NCBI GenBank assembly: GCA_947174375.1
Contig: CAMWIS010000080.1
Location: forward strand, 1-7,246
Direction: 5' to 3'
Origin: an uncultured Bacteroidales bacterium
GTDB taxonomy: Bacteria; Bacteroidota; Bacteroidia; Bacteroidales; P3
DNA: 7,246 nt
The notes beneath the pieces are model-generated. The model was not told the origin of the DNA and did no database searches. It saw only the letters and a program-made list of their open reading frames with translations. Position numbers and translations under genes: made by a program. How positions within the stretch are numbered: the first letter of the stretch is position 1; every line of letters begins with the position of its first letter. This document shows positions 1 to 6,469 of this stretch, one piece after another.

Positions 1-729
1 CGTTTCCGCCCATTTGAGGTCGGCCGGCCGCGTGATTTTGAGGTTGAAGGCCGAGCCTTCGCACAGGTGGATGCGGTCGCCCGCAAATTCCAACACCGTG
101 GCTTCGTCGGTAAAACGGTCGGCGCGTTCGGATTCGGGGCGGCCGGCGGCGCGACGCCAGGCCGCGCTGAGCCTTGCCAGGCCGGCGCACTGCGGGGTCT
201 GCAAGCTGCGCAGGCAGTGGCGGTCTATCGGGCGGTTGGGGGCGGGGGCTGCCGTTTCGGCCTCGACGTAGCGGAAACTCTCTACGGGCGGTAGCGCCGG
301 CACGGCGTTGCCGTGTCGGAAGGCCGCGTCCAGACAGTTTTTCAGAAAGGCCGTATCCACGAGCGGCCGCACGCCGTCGTGCACGGCCACCCAAAGGTCG
401 TTGCCGCAGGTGTCGCCGTCGCCATAGCGTTGCAACAGCGCCTGCAGGCCGGCGCCCACCGAGTCGAAGCGTGTCGCGCCGCCGGCCACGGCTTCGAAGA
501 AACCGTTGTCCAGTCCGTACCGCGCACAGAGCTCCGGCCACGCGGCCACGTCGGCGGCGGGCAGTACGACCACGGCGTGGTCAAACAGATGGCTGTCGTA
601 AAAACGTGCGAGCGTATGCCATAGCACCGGCTTGCCGGCCAACGGCAGGTATTGCTTGGGGTGTTCCGGATCCAGCCGCAGGCCTTTGCCGCCGGCCACG
701 ATAACGGCCAAGCACGTCGGTGTTTTCAT
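1..729 (-). CDS. ispD: 2-C-methyl-D-erythritol 4-phosphate cytidylyltransferase (IspD), C-terminus cut by window edge
   Basis: The minus-strand frame from the ATG at 729 stays open to base 1, giving 243 residues with no stop. IspD transfers CMP from CTP to MEP in the cytosolic non-mevalonate isoprenoid pathway. Visible family marks, in order: the nucleotide-binding start AGGKGLRL...PKQYL (residues 12-28, with Arg18 and Lys25 matching the catalytic Arg and Lys of the family), GGATRFDSV (83-91), VHDGVRPLVD (116-125), IDRHCLRSLQTPQ (168-180, with Arg170 in the place of the second conserved Arg), and TDEATVLE (207-214) followed by FNLKITRPADL (228-238, with Lys231). Family members are about 220-240 residues, so only a few C-terminal residues are probably missing. 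The start lies 20 bases after the queA stop, with no clear Shine-Dalgarno site, so it is probably co-transcribed with queA. GC is clearly higher than in queA (about 65% against 52% in sampled lines). The product call is firm. Confidence 0.93.
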   Translation of the reverse strand, partial: MKTPTCLAVIVAGGKGLRLDPEHPKQYLPLAGKPVLWHTLARFYDSHLFDHAVVVLPAADVAAWPELCARYGLDNGFFEAVAGGATRFDSVGAGLQALLQRYGDGDTCGNDLWVAVHDGVRPLVDTAFLKNCLDAAFRHGNAVPALPPVESFRYVEAETAAPAPNRPIDRHCLRSLQTPQCAGLARLSAAWRRAAGRPESERADRFTDEATVLEFAGDRIHLCEGSAFNLKITRPADLKWAET

Positions 730-749
730 GGCAAAAAAGCGCGAATCGG

Positions 750-1805
750 CTACAGAATCAACATGGCGTCGCCGAACGTCAGGAATTTGTATTTCTTGTC
801 CACGGCTTCCTGATAGGCTTTCATAATCAGGTCGTAGCCGCCGAAGGCGCACACCATCATCATCAGGGCCGAAAACGGCTGGTGGAAGTTCGTGATCATG
901 GCGTTGGCCACATGGAAATCGTAGGGCGGGAAGATAAATTTGTTCGTCCAGCCGTCATACGCTTTGAGGAAGCCGTCGATGTTGACCGAGGTCTCCATGC
1001 CTTTCATGACGGTCGTACCCACGGCCACGACTTTCTTTTTCTGTTCCTTGGCCTGGTTGACGATTTGCACCGTCTTGTCCGGGATAATCAGCCGTTCGGA
1101 ATCCACCTTGTGCTTGCTCAGGTCTTCCACGTCGATGTTGCGCGTGTTGCCCAAGCTGCAATGCAATGTCAGGAAAGCCGTGTCGATGCCCTTGATTTCA
1201 AGGCGTTTCATCAGGCTTTTGCTGAAGTGCAGACCGGCCGTCGGCGCCATCACCGCGCCCTCTTCCGTGGCATAGACCGTTTGGTAACGTTCCGCGTCTT
1301 CGGGTTCGATGGAGCGCATCTTGAGGATATGTTCGGGCAGGGGCGTCTCGCCGAGCTTGTAGATTAAGGCCTTGAAATTCTCGTAGGAGCCGTCGTACAG
1401 GAAGCGCAACGTTCGGCCGCGCGAGGTCGTATTGTCGATGACTTCGGCCACGAGTTCGTCGTTCTCGCCGAAATACAACTTGTTGCCGATACGGATTTTG
1501 CGGGCGGGATCGACGAAAACGTCCCACAGCAGCGATTCGCGGTTGAGTTCGTGCAGCAGGAACACCGTGATTTGCGCGCCGGTCTTTTCCTTTTCGCCGC
1601 AGAGACGGGCGGGGAAGACGCGCGTGTTGTTCATGACGAAAACATCGCCCTCGTTGAAATATTTGAGGATATCCTTGAAGGTCTTGTGCTCGATCTTCTG
1701 CTTCTTGCGGTCCACCACCATGAGCTTGCATTCGTCGCGGTCGGTACACGGCTTGTCGGCAATCAGTTCCTTAGGGAGTGTATAGTTGAACTGCGAAAGT
1801 TTCAT
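750..1805 (-). CDS. queA: S-adenosylmethionine:tRNA ribosyltransferase-isomerase (QueA)
   Basis: The 351-residue protein matches the usual QueA length (about 350). QueA transfers and isomerises the ribosyl group of S-adenosylmethionine onto 7-aminomethyl-7-deazaguanine at position 34 of tRNA, giving epoxyqueuosine. Visible marks: the N-terminal FNYTLPKELIA (6-16), NNTRVFPARL (59-68, the family N[DN]T[KR]V.PARL), DPARKIRIG (99-107), GETPLP (152-157), the strongly conserved APTAGLHF (187-194), AVGTT (261-265), TNFH (305-308), and the C-terminal FGDAMLI (344-350). Two conserved blocks look unusual: TLHCSLGNTRN (213-223), where most family members have a TLH-V-G-G-T-F type motif, and NFHQPFSALMM (306-316), where most have a P-x-S-T step. 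The ATG at 1805 is the only sensible start, since the family-typical N-terminus begins there. A promoter lies in the 72-base gap after truB, so queA-ispD can be transcribed separately as well as by read-through from lpxD-truB. Confidence 0.96.
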   Translation of the reverse strand: MKLSQFNYTLPKELIADKPCTDRDECKLMVVDRKKQKIEHKTFKDILKYFNEGDVFVMNNTRVFPARLCGEKEKTGAQITVFLLHELNRESLLWDVFVDPARKIRIGNKLYFGENDELVAEVIDNTTSRGRTLRFLYDGSYENFKALIYKLGETPLPEHILKMRSIEPEDAERYQTVYATEEGAVMAPTAGLHFSKSLMKRLEIKGIDTAFLTLHCSLGNTRNIDVEDLSKHKVDSERLIIPDKTVQIVNQAKEQKKKVVAVGTTVMKGMETSVNIDGFLKAYDGWTNKFIFPPYDFHVANAMITNFHQPFSALMMMVCAFGGYDLIMKAYQEAVDKKYKFLTFGDAMLIL

Positions 1806-1850
1806 AATCAGTAAGTTTATGGATTTTGAACGCGCTTGTTAAAAAGGCGG

Positions 1851-1882
1851 CAAATATAAGAAAACTAAGTGAAAAAGTCAAG
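1851..1882 (-). promoter_or_regulatory. Bacteroidota-type promoter of queA-ispD
   Basis: On the minus strand, CTTG (1882-1879) is followed by a 20-base spacer and then TATATTTG (1858-1851). This is a full match to the Bacteroidota primary-sigma -7 box TAnnTTTG and three of four bases of the -33 TTTG box. The predicted transcription start is near 1843-1847, leaving a leader of about 40 bases before the queA ATG. The -33 box overlaps the truB stop codon. I inspected the leader for a preQ1 riboswitch, which would make sense before queA, and did not see one. The box match is seen directly; promoter activity is inferred. Confidence 0.7.
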
Positions 1883-2555
1883 CCAGTTCAAGCGGCGAAA
1901 TGGCGTCGCGCACGTCGAACGTGCCGATGCGCGTGCGGCGGAGGGCCGTCAGATGCGCGCCGCAACCCAACAGTTCGCCGAAATCCCGTGCCAAGGCGCG
2001 GATATACGTGCCCTTGCTGCATACGATGCGGAAATCCACTTCGGGCAACGCGATGCGCGTCAACTCAAACGTGTAAACCGTAATCGGCTTGGGCTGCAAG
2101 ATGACTTCCTTGTCTTTGCGGGCGTATTCGTAGGCTTTTTTGCCGCCGATTTTGACGGCCGAGAAAACGGGCGGCACCTGTTGCTGCGGGCCGCTCAGGC
2201 GTTCGGCCGCGGCTTGCAGGTCTTGCGGTTGCAGGTGCTCGTAAGGGCCGCCGGGCACGGCTTCCGTTTCCAGGTCGAAACTCGGCGTGGTGCTGCCCAA
2301 CTTGAACGTGCCCGTGTATTCTTTCTCCTGCGCCTGGAATTCTTCGATGCGTTTCGTGAACTTGCCCGTGCAGACAATCAGCAGACCCGTGGCCAACGGA
2401 TCCAACGTGCCCGCATGGCCCACCTTGATTTTCTTGCCGCACTGGCGCTTGGCCCAAACCCGCACCTTGCCCACGACGTCGAAAGACGTCCAGGTGTAGG
2501 GCTTGTCGATGAGCAGCGCGCGGCCGGCTTCCAACTGGTTATCGGGCGTCTCCAA
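1878..2555 (-). CDS. truB: tRNA pseudouridine(55) synthase (TruB), short form without PUA domain
   Basis: TruB makes pseudouridine 55 in the T-loop of tRNAs. The 225-residue product carries DKPYTWTSFDVV (17-28), the catalytic motif GHAGTLDPLATGLL (46-59, with Asp52 the nucleophilic aspartate), KEYTGTFKLG (78-87), the PPVFSAVKIGGKKAYEYAR segment (128-146), and CSKGTYIRALARDFG (179-193) followed by GAHLTALRRTRIGTF (199-213). The chain ends right after the catalytic fold, so the C-terminal PUA domain of the roughly 310-residue E. coli enzyme is absent. To my knowledge this is usual in this phylum. The start is a TTG at 2555, 17 bases inside the end of lpxD. An in-frame stop lies seven codons upstream (2574-2576), and no ATG or GTG lies between it and the first conserved motif. 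A second TTG seven codons downstream (2534) is the alternative. GGAAAAG just upstream may act as a weak ribosome site. The product call is firm and the exact start is less certain. Confidence 0.94.
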   Translation of the reverse strand: METPDNQLEAGRALLIDKPYTWTSFDVVGKVRVWAKRQCGKKIKVGHAGTLDPLATGLLIVCTGKFTKRIEEFQAQEKEYTGTFKLGSTTPSFDLETEAVPGGPYEHLQPQDLQAAAERLSGPQQQVPPVFSAVKIGGKKAYEYARKDKEVILQPKPITVYTFELTRIALPEVDFRIVCSKGTYIRALARDFGELLGCGAHLTALRRTRIGTFDVRDAISPLELA

Positions 2556-3570
2556 GTTTCTTTTCCAGCTCGTCTAAGCGTTTGACAATCTTGTCGAGGT
2601 TCTTGAAGTGAACCGAGGAGCGGCGGAAAATATCCACATCGATGGGGGGCGCACCGAGCAATACCGCGCCTTCCTTGCGGATGGAGCCGGGGGCGCCGCT
2701 CTGGGCGCCGAGCATGACGCCGTTGGCGATTTGCACGTGGCCGGCCACGCCGACCTGTCCGCCGAACATACAGTTTTCGCCCACCTTTGTAGAGCCGGCA
2801 ATGCCGACTTGCGAAGCCATGACCGTATTTTTACCCACCACGACGTTGTGGCCGATTTGAATCAGGTTGTCCAGTTTGACGCCCTCACGGATAATCGTGG
2901 CGCCGATCGTGGCCTTGTCCACGCAGGTGTTCGCGCCTATTTCCACATTGTCTTCCAGCACGACGTGCCCCGTCTGCGGAATCTTTTCGTAGCTGCCGTT
3001 GTTGGGCGCGAAGCCGAAGCCGTCCGCACCGATGACCGCGCCGGCATGGATGACGCAGTTGCGTCCGATTTGGTTGCCGGCATAGACCTTGACGCCGGCG
3101 TTCAGCACCGTGCCCGCGCCGATGTGGTTGTGCGCGCCGATGTAGCAGTGCGGGAAAATCTTGACGCCGTCGCCGATTTCGCAACCGGCCGCGATGACGG
3201 CGAATTCGCCTATATACACGTGCTCGCCGATTTTGGCCGTCGGGTCGATAAAGGCCAGCGAGGAAACGCCCTCGGCCGGCATCGTGTGTTCATTGTAGAA
3301 CGCCAGCAGTTTGGCGAAAGCCTGGTAAGCGTTTTCCACGCGGATCAGGGCGGCGGGCACCGGCTGTTCCGGCACGAAGTCGGCATTGACTAAAACGGCC
3401 GTCGCCTTGGTCTCGTAAATATAGTGCGTATATTTGGGGTTGGCCAGGAAGCTGAGGCCGCCCGGGCAGCCCTCCTCGATTTTACAGACGGTAAAGATTT
3501 CGGCGGCGGCATCGCCCTCTACGGTACCACCCACCGCTTGTGCGATTTGGGATAGCGTGAATTTCAGCAT
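2539..3570 (-). CDS. lpxD: UDP-3-O-(3-hydroxyacyl)glucosamine N-acyltransferase (LpxD)
   Basis: LpxD adds the second 3-hydroxyacyl chain, from acyl-ACP, to UDP-3-O-acylglucosamine in lipid A synthesis. From the ATG at 3570 it is 343 residues, the usual family length. Residues 1-100 form the uridine-binding N-terminal domain (MLKFTLSQIAQAVGG start, with GGLSFLANPKYTHYI at 37-51). Residues from about 105 to 305 are a left-handed beta helix of hexapeptide repeats ([IV]G-x4 steps), including GADGFGF (181-187), DNLIQIGHNVVVG (234-246, where His241 matches the catalytic His) and VAGHVQIANG (275-284, where His278 matches the second conserved His). The tail (315-343) is the helix KNLDKIVKRLDELEKKLG typical of the trimer. 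The frame stays open to an ATG at 3651, but that extension would run back across the gene's own promoter boxes and adds no family sequence, so I chose 3570. truB follows with overlap. The lpxC-fabZ and lpxA genes that often neighbour lpxD in Bacteroidales are not in this window. Confidence 0.96.
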   Translation of the reverse strand: MLKFTLSQIAQAVGGTVEGDAAAEIFTVCKIEEGCPGGLSFLANPKYTHYIYETKATAVLVNADFVPEQPVPAALIRVENAYQAFAKLLAFYNEHTMPAEGVSSLAFIDPTAKIGEHVYIGEFAVIAAGCEIGDGVKIFPHCYIGAHNHIGAGTVLNAGVKVYAGNQIGRNCVIHAGAVIGADGFGFAPNNGSYEKIPQTGHVVLEDNVEIGANTCVDKATIGATIIREGVKLDNLIQIGHNVVVGKNTVMASQVGIAGSTKVGENCMFGGQVGVAGHVQIANGVMLGAQSGAPGSIRKEGAVLLGAPPIDVDIFRRSSVHFKNLDKIVKRLDELEKKLGDAR

Positions 3571-3597
3571 AAGGCTTCTCGTTTTTAGATGGTTCAG

Positions 3598-3628
3598 CAA
3601 AGATAGTGCAATGTGAGCGCAAAACAAA
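3598..3628 (-). promoter_or_regulatory. Bacteroidota-type promoter of lpxD-truB
   Basis: On the minus strand, TTTG (3628-3625), a 19-base spacer and TATCTTTG (3605-3598) make a complete match to the Bacteroidota consensus TTTG-N19-TAnnTTTG. The predicted start of transcription is about 3590-3594, leaving a leader of some 20-24 bases before the lpxD ATG at 3570. This supports the 3570 start over the longer frame. Box match seen directly, activity inferred. Confidence 0.78.
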
Positions 3629-3647
3629 AAATTTTTCGTTATCTTTG
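3617..3647 (+). promoter_or_regulatory. Probable promoter of the HD-porX-tsaE-aroB operon
   Basis: TATCTTTG at 3640-3647 is a full -7 box and is identical to the lpxD one on the other strand. The expected -33 position (about 3616-3620) reads AGCGC and does not match TTTG. The A/T-rich tract AAAACAAAAAATTTTT (3621-3636) fills most of the spacer. The predicted start of transcription falls at about 3651-3655, only 2-6 bases before the ATG at 3657. The -7 match is seen directly; the rest is inference. Confidence 0.6.
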
Positions 3648-3656
3648 TCATAATTT

Positions 3657-4868
3657 ATGAACAAAAACAAAATCGTCAACGATCCGGTCTGGGGTTTCAT
3701 CCAACTGCCTTCCGATCTGGCTTACGATATCGTGAGCCATCCGTATTTCCAACGTTTGCGACGGATTGTACAGATGGGGCTTTCGTTCCTCGTCTATCCG
3801 GGGGCCGTCCATACGCGGTTCAACCATTCGTTGGGCTGTCTGCACCTGATGAAAGAGGCCTTGGATATGTTGCAGGCCAAAGGCGTATCGATTACGCCCG
3901 AAGAAAAGGACGCGGCCTGTGCGGCCATCCTGTTGCACGACATCGGGCACGGCCCCTTGTCCCATGTGCTGGAACACACGCTGTTGCCGTCCGTCTCGCA
4001 CGAGGAAGTCAGCCAGCTCATCATGCAGCGGCTCAACCGGGCGTGGGGCGGTCGCCTGGACATGGCGATGGCCATTTTCAACGGCCATTATCCCAAGCCG
4101 TTCCTGCATCAACTCGTTTCGGGGCAGTTAGACGTGGACCGCCTCGATTACCTGAACCGCGACAGTTTCTATACGGGCGTCCAGGAAGGTGTCGTCGGCA
4201 CGGAGCGCATCATCAAGATGATGAACGTGCACGAAGGGCAGCTGGTCGTCGAGGAAAAAAGCATCTATTCGTTAGAGAAATTCATCCTGTCGCGCCGTAT
4301 GATGTTTTGGCAGGTCTATCTGCACAAGACGTCGGTTTGCGCCGAACTCATGTTGGGGCATACGTTGGACAGGGCGCGTTTTCTGTTGCATGAAAACGAA
4401 GCGCTGGCGGGCAGTCCGGCGCTGTTGCAGCTGTTGAAACGGCCGGCGGATCAGCCCGCGGACGACAGCCTGCTGGAACCGTTCTCGGCCATAGACGACA
4501 GCGATATATGGTTCAGCCTCAAAGCCTGGACGCAGAGCCGGGATACGGTCTTGCGGACGCTCTCGCAACGCTTGTTGGACCGTCGGTTGTTCAAGTCGGA
4601 GTTGCGCAACGCGCCGTTCGAACCCGCCTATATCGAGCGGGTCAAGGCCGAAACCTTGCAAAAAATCGGACAAGCGGACTGGTTGCCCTATTTCTTCTAC
4701 GAGAAAGGGTTGAGCACGAAGACGTACAAATACGATACGAAAGAGGACGACGGCATCCGCGTATGGCGCAAGGACGGCCAGGTGGTCGATTTGACGACGG
4801 TGTCCGAACTGTTGGATCGGCATTTCGTGATGAAGGCGGATGAAAAGCATCTGCTGTGTCACGCTTAA
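3657..4868 (+). CDS. HD-domain phosphohydrolase of the dGTPase/SAMHD1-like family (COG1078 type)
   Basis: The 403-residue protein has the full metal site of an HD phosphohydrolase: RFNHSLG (54-60, His57 matching the first HD His, in a block like SAMHD1 RFEHSLG), LLHDIGHGPLSH (92-103, with the His94-Asp95 doublet), and LDVDRLDYLNRDSFYTGV (158-175, with the last metal Asp in the VDRLDY step). Other family marks are NDPVWGFI (8-15), HPYFQRLRRI (28-37) and ILSRRMMFWQVYLHKT (210-225). Family members hydrolyse nucleotides, some being dNTP triphosphohydrolases, but I cannot name the substrate here. No signal peptide is seen, so it is cytosolic. The ATG at 3657 has no Shine-Dalgarno site and sits almost on the predicted transcription start. 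porX follows after 37 bases and lpxD is divergent. In Bacteroidales this gene is commonly found beside lpxD and porX, but its role is not settled. Family is certain, substrate open. Confidence 0.93.
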   Translation: MNKNKIVNDPVWGFIQLPSDLAYDIVSHPYFQRLRRIVQMGLSFLVYPGAVHTRFNHSLGCLHLMKEALDMLQAKGVSITPEEKDAACAAILLHDIGHGPLSHVLEHTLLPSVSHEEVSQLIMQRLNRAWGGRLDMAMAIFNGHYPKPFLHQLVSGQLDVDRLDYLNRDSFYTGVQEGVVGTERIIKMMNVHEGQLVVEEKSIYSLEKFILSRRMMFWQVYLHKTSVCAELMLGHTLDRARFLLHENEALAGSPALLQLLKRPADQPADDSLLEPFSAIDDSDIWFSLKAWTQSRDTVLRTLSQRLLDRRLFKSELRNAPFEPAYIERVKAETLQKIGQADWLPYFFYEKGLSTKTYKYDTKEDDGIRVWRKDGQVVDLTTVSELLDRHFVMKADEKHLLCHA

Positions 4869-4887
4869 AAACAAGGTTTTACACTAA

Positions 4888-4900
4888 GAAAAGGAAGGAA
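4888..4900 (+). promoter_or_regulatory. Purine-rich ribosome binding site of porX
   Basis: GGAAGG at 4893-4898, inside an uninterrupted purine run, lies seven bases before the porX ATG at 4906. It is the clearest Shine-Dalgarno-like site in the window. No TAnnTTTG box is visible in the 37-base gap, so porX probably depends on transcription from upstream of the HD gene. Confidence 0.55.
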
Positions 4901-4905
4901 ACGAT

Positions 4906-6462
4906 ATGGATAGAGTAAGGGTGTTGTGGATAGACGACGAAATCGATTTGCTCAAGCCTCATGTCATGTTTTTGGAAAAGAAAGGCTACGAGGTGCTGAC
5001 GATGAACAACGGCCGGGACGCGATTGACGCGTTGCGGTCGGAGGCCGTCGATATCGTGTTTTTGGATGAGCAGATGCCGGGGATGTCGGGCTTGGAGACG
5101 TTGACCGAAATCAAGACGATGTTGCCCTCCCTGCCGGTGGTCATGGTGACCAAAAGCGAGGAGGAGCAGATTATGGAAGAGGCCTTGGGCTCTAAAATCT
5201 CCGATTATCTCATCAAACCGGTCAATCCGGGGCAAATCGTGTTGGCCATCAAGAAGCAGTTGGAGGCGCCGCGTCTGGAGGGCGAAAAATCGAGCATGGC
5301 CTATCAACAGGAATTCCGCAATATCAGCATGGAACTGTCTTCCAATCTGACGTATCAGGAATGGGAACGGGTTTATAAGAAGTTGACTTATTGGGATTTG
5401 GAATTGCCGAAAGCCGGCGATGACGGCCTGTTGGAGATATTGGGCACGCAGAAAAGGGAAGCCAACCTCCTGTTCTCCAAATATATCGAAAAGAACTACA
5501 TCGACTTCATCAACGGGCGCAAAGGCGACAACGATTTTGAAATGTCGCACACGGTGCTGAAACAGAAACTGTTCCCGCTGTTGAACAACGACGTGCCCGT
5601 GTTCCTGCTCGTGATCGACAACCTGCGTTACGACCATTGGAAGATTATCCAGGACGTGTTGGAACGCTACGTCAAGGTCATCAGCGATTCGACCTATATG
5701 AGCATCCTGCCCTCGGTGACGCATTACGCGCGCAACAGTATGTTCGCGGGGTTGTTGCCCACCGAAATCGAGAAGAAATATCCGCAGTACTGGATTCCGG
5801 AAGATTCCAACGAGCGCAAGAACCAATACGAAAAGGAACTGTTGGAGGAATACCTGAAACGCTACGGCAAGGAACCGCGCGTGACGTTCAACAAGGTGCT
5901 GAACCACGCCTACGGCATGAAACTGTTGGATCATCTGCCCCGTATGTTGCAGACGCCGCTCAATGTCATCATCTACAATTTCGTGGATATGCTCTCCCAT
6001 GCCAGTACGGAAGTGGAACTGCTGCGCGAGATGTCGAGCGAGGAAACCTCTTACCGTTCGCTCGTGCTGTCGTGGGTCAAGCATTCGCCGCTCGTCGAAC
6101 TGCTGAAAAACCTGATGGGGCAGCGGGCCATCGTCGTGTTGACGACCGACCACGGTTCGGTCCGCATCACGAATCCGGTGCGCGTCAAGGGCGACCGCGA
6201 AGCCAGCGTGAACCTGCGCTACAAGGTGGGCCGCAACATGGAGTTCGACCCGCAGCAGGTGTTTTACGTGCGTTACCCGGGCGATATCTTCCTGCCCAAA
6301 GTCAGCATGACGGCCTCGTTCATCTTCTGCCGGGAAAACGACTTTTTCGTCTATCCCAACAACTACAATCAGTACGTCGGTTATTACAAAGACACGATAC
6401 AGCACGGCGGCATTTCGATGGAGGAGATGATGGTGCCGTTCGCCGTGATGCGGCCTAAATAA
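4906..6462 (+). CDS. porX: PorX-type response regulator with C-terminal PglZ (alkaline-phosphatase-fold) domain
   Basis: The protein has 518 residues, the usual PorX length. Residues 1-120 form a receiver domain: acidic pocket DDE (10-12), phospho-acceptor Asp54 in FLDEQMPG, Thr82 in VTKS and Lys104 in the KP pair. Residues 125-200 are a helical linker. Residues about 205-518 form the PglZ domain with every metal and nucleophile position of the alkaline-phosphatase superfamily: Asp238 (LVIDNLRYD), Thr272 (LPSVTHYARNS) as nucleophile, Asp361 and His365 (NFVDMLSHAS), Asp415-His416 (TTDHGS) and His500 (QHGGISMEE). PorX of Porphyromonas and Flavobacterium is phosphorylated by PorY, controls type IX secretion and has zinc-dependent phosphodiesterase activity on oligonucleotides. 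Orthologues are, as far as I know, also found in Bacteroidales without type IX secretion, so that role cannot be assumed. No histidine kinase gene is in the window. The receiver and enzyme sites both look intact. Confidence 0.95.
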   Translation: MDRVRVLWIDDEIDLLKPHVMFLEKKGYEVLTMNNGRDAIDALRSEAVDIVFLDEQMPGMSGLETLTEIKTMLPSLPVVMVTKSEEEQIMEEALGSKISDYLIKPVNPGQIVLAIKKQLEAPRLEGEKSSMAYQQEFRNISMELSSNLTYQEWERVYKKLTYWDLELPKAGDDGLLEILGTQKREANLLFSKYIEKNYIDFINGRKGDNDFEMSHTVLKQKLFPLLNNDVPVFLLVIDNLRYDHWKIIQDVLERYVKVISDSTYMSILPSVTHYARNSMFAGLLPTEIEKKYPQYWIPEDSNERKNQYEKELLEEYLKRYGKEPRVTFNKVLNHAYGMKLLDHLPRMLQTPLNVIIYNFVDMLSHASTEVELLREMSSEETSYRSLVLSWVKHSPLVELLKNLMGQRAIVVLTTDHGSVRITNPVRVKGDREASVNLRYKVGRNMEFDPQQVFYVRYPGDIFLPKVSMTASFIFCRENDFFVYPNNYNQYVGYYKDTIQHGGISMEEMMVPFAVMRPK

Positions 6463-6469
6463 GAGAAGC

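Noticed and set aside
174..704. 176-residue Arg-rich plus-strand frame opposite ispD
   Set aside because: The minus strand encodes IspD with all its motifs; this frame is an artefact of high GC.
720..1367. 215-residue plus-strand frame opposite queA
   Set aside because: It is antisense to a fully conserved QueA, has no recognisable motif and is His/Arg/Val rich.
1806..1877. Possible preQ1 riboswitch before queA
   Set aside because: The roughly 40-base leader lacks the hairpin and A-rich tail order on the minus strand. The AAAACTAAG-like stretch at 1862-1870 is on the wrong strand and upstream of the promoter -7 box.
1869..2585. 238-residue plus-strand frame opposite truB
   Set aside because: It is antisense to a complete TruB, low in complexity (Arg/Ala/Gly) and has no motif.
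2608..3393. 261-residue plus-strand frame opposite lpxD
   Set aside because: Its periodic Asp/Ala/Val/His pattern mirrors the LpxD hexapeptide repeats read backwards; it is not a gene.
3571..3651. 27-residue N-terminal extension of lpxD starting at the ATG at 3651
   Set aside because: It would cross the gene's own -33 and -7 boxes, and LpxD proteins start at the sequence beginning MLKFTLSQIA.
4869..4905. Terminator or internal promoter between the HD gene and porX
   Set aside because: There is no stem-loop with a T run and no TAnnTTTG box in the 37 bases, only a ribosome binding site.
5637..6458. 273-residue plus-strand frame inside porX
   Set aside because: It is an Arg/Ala/Gly-rich shifted frame fully inside porX, with no motif of its own.
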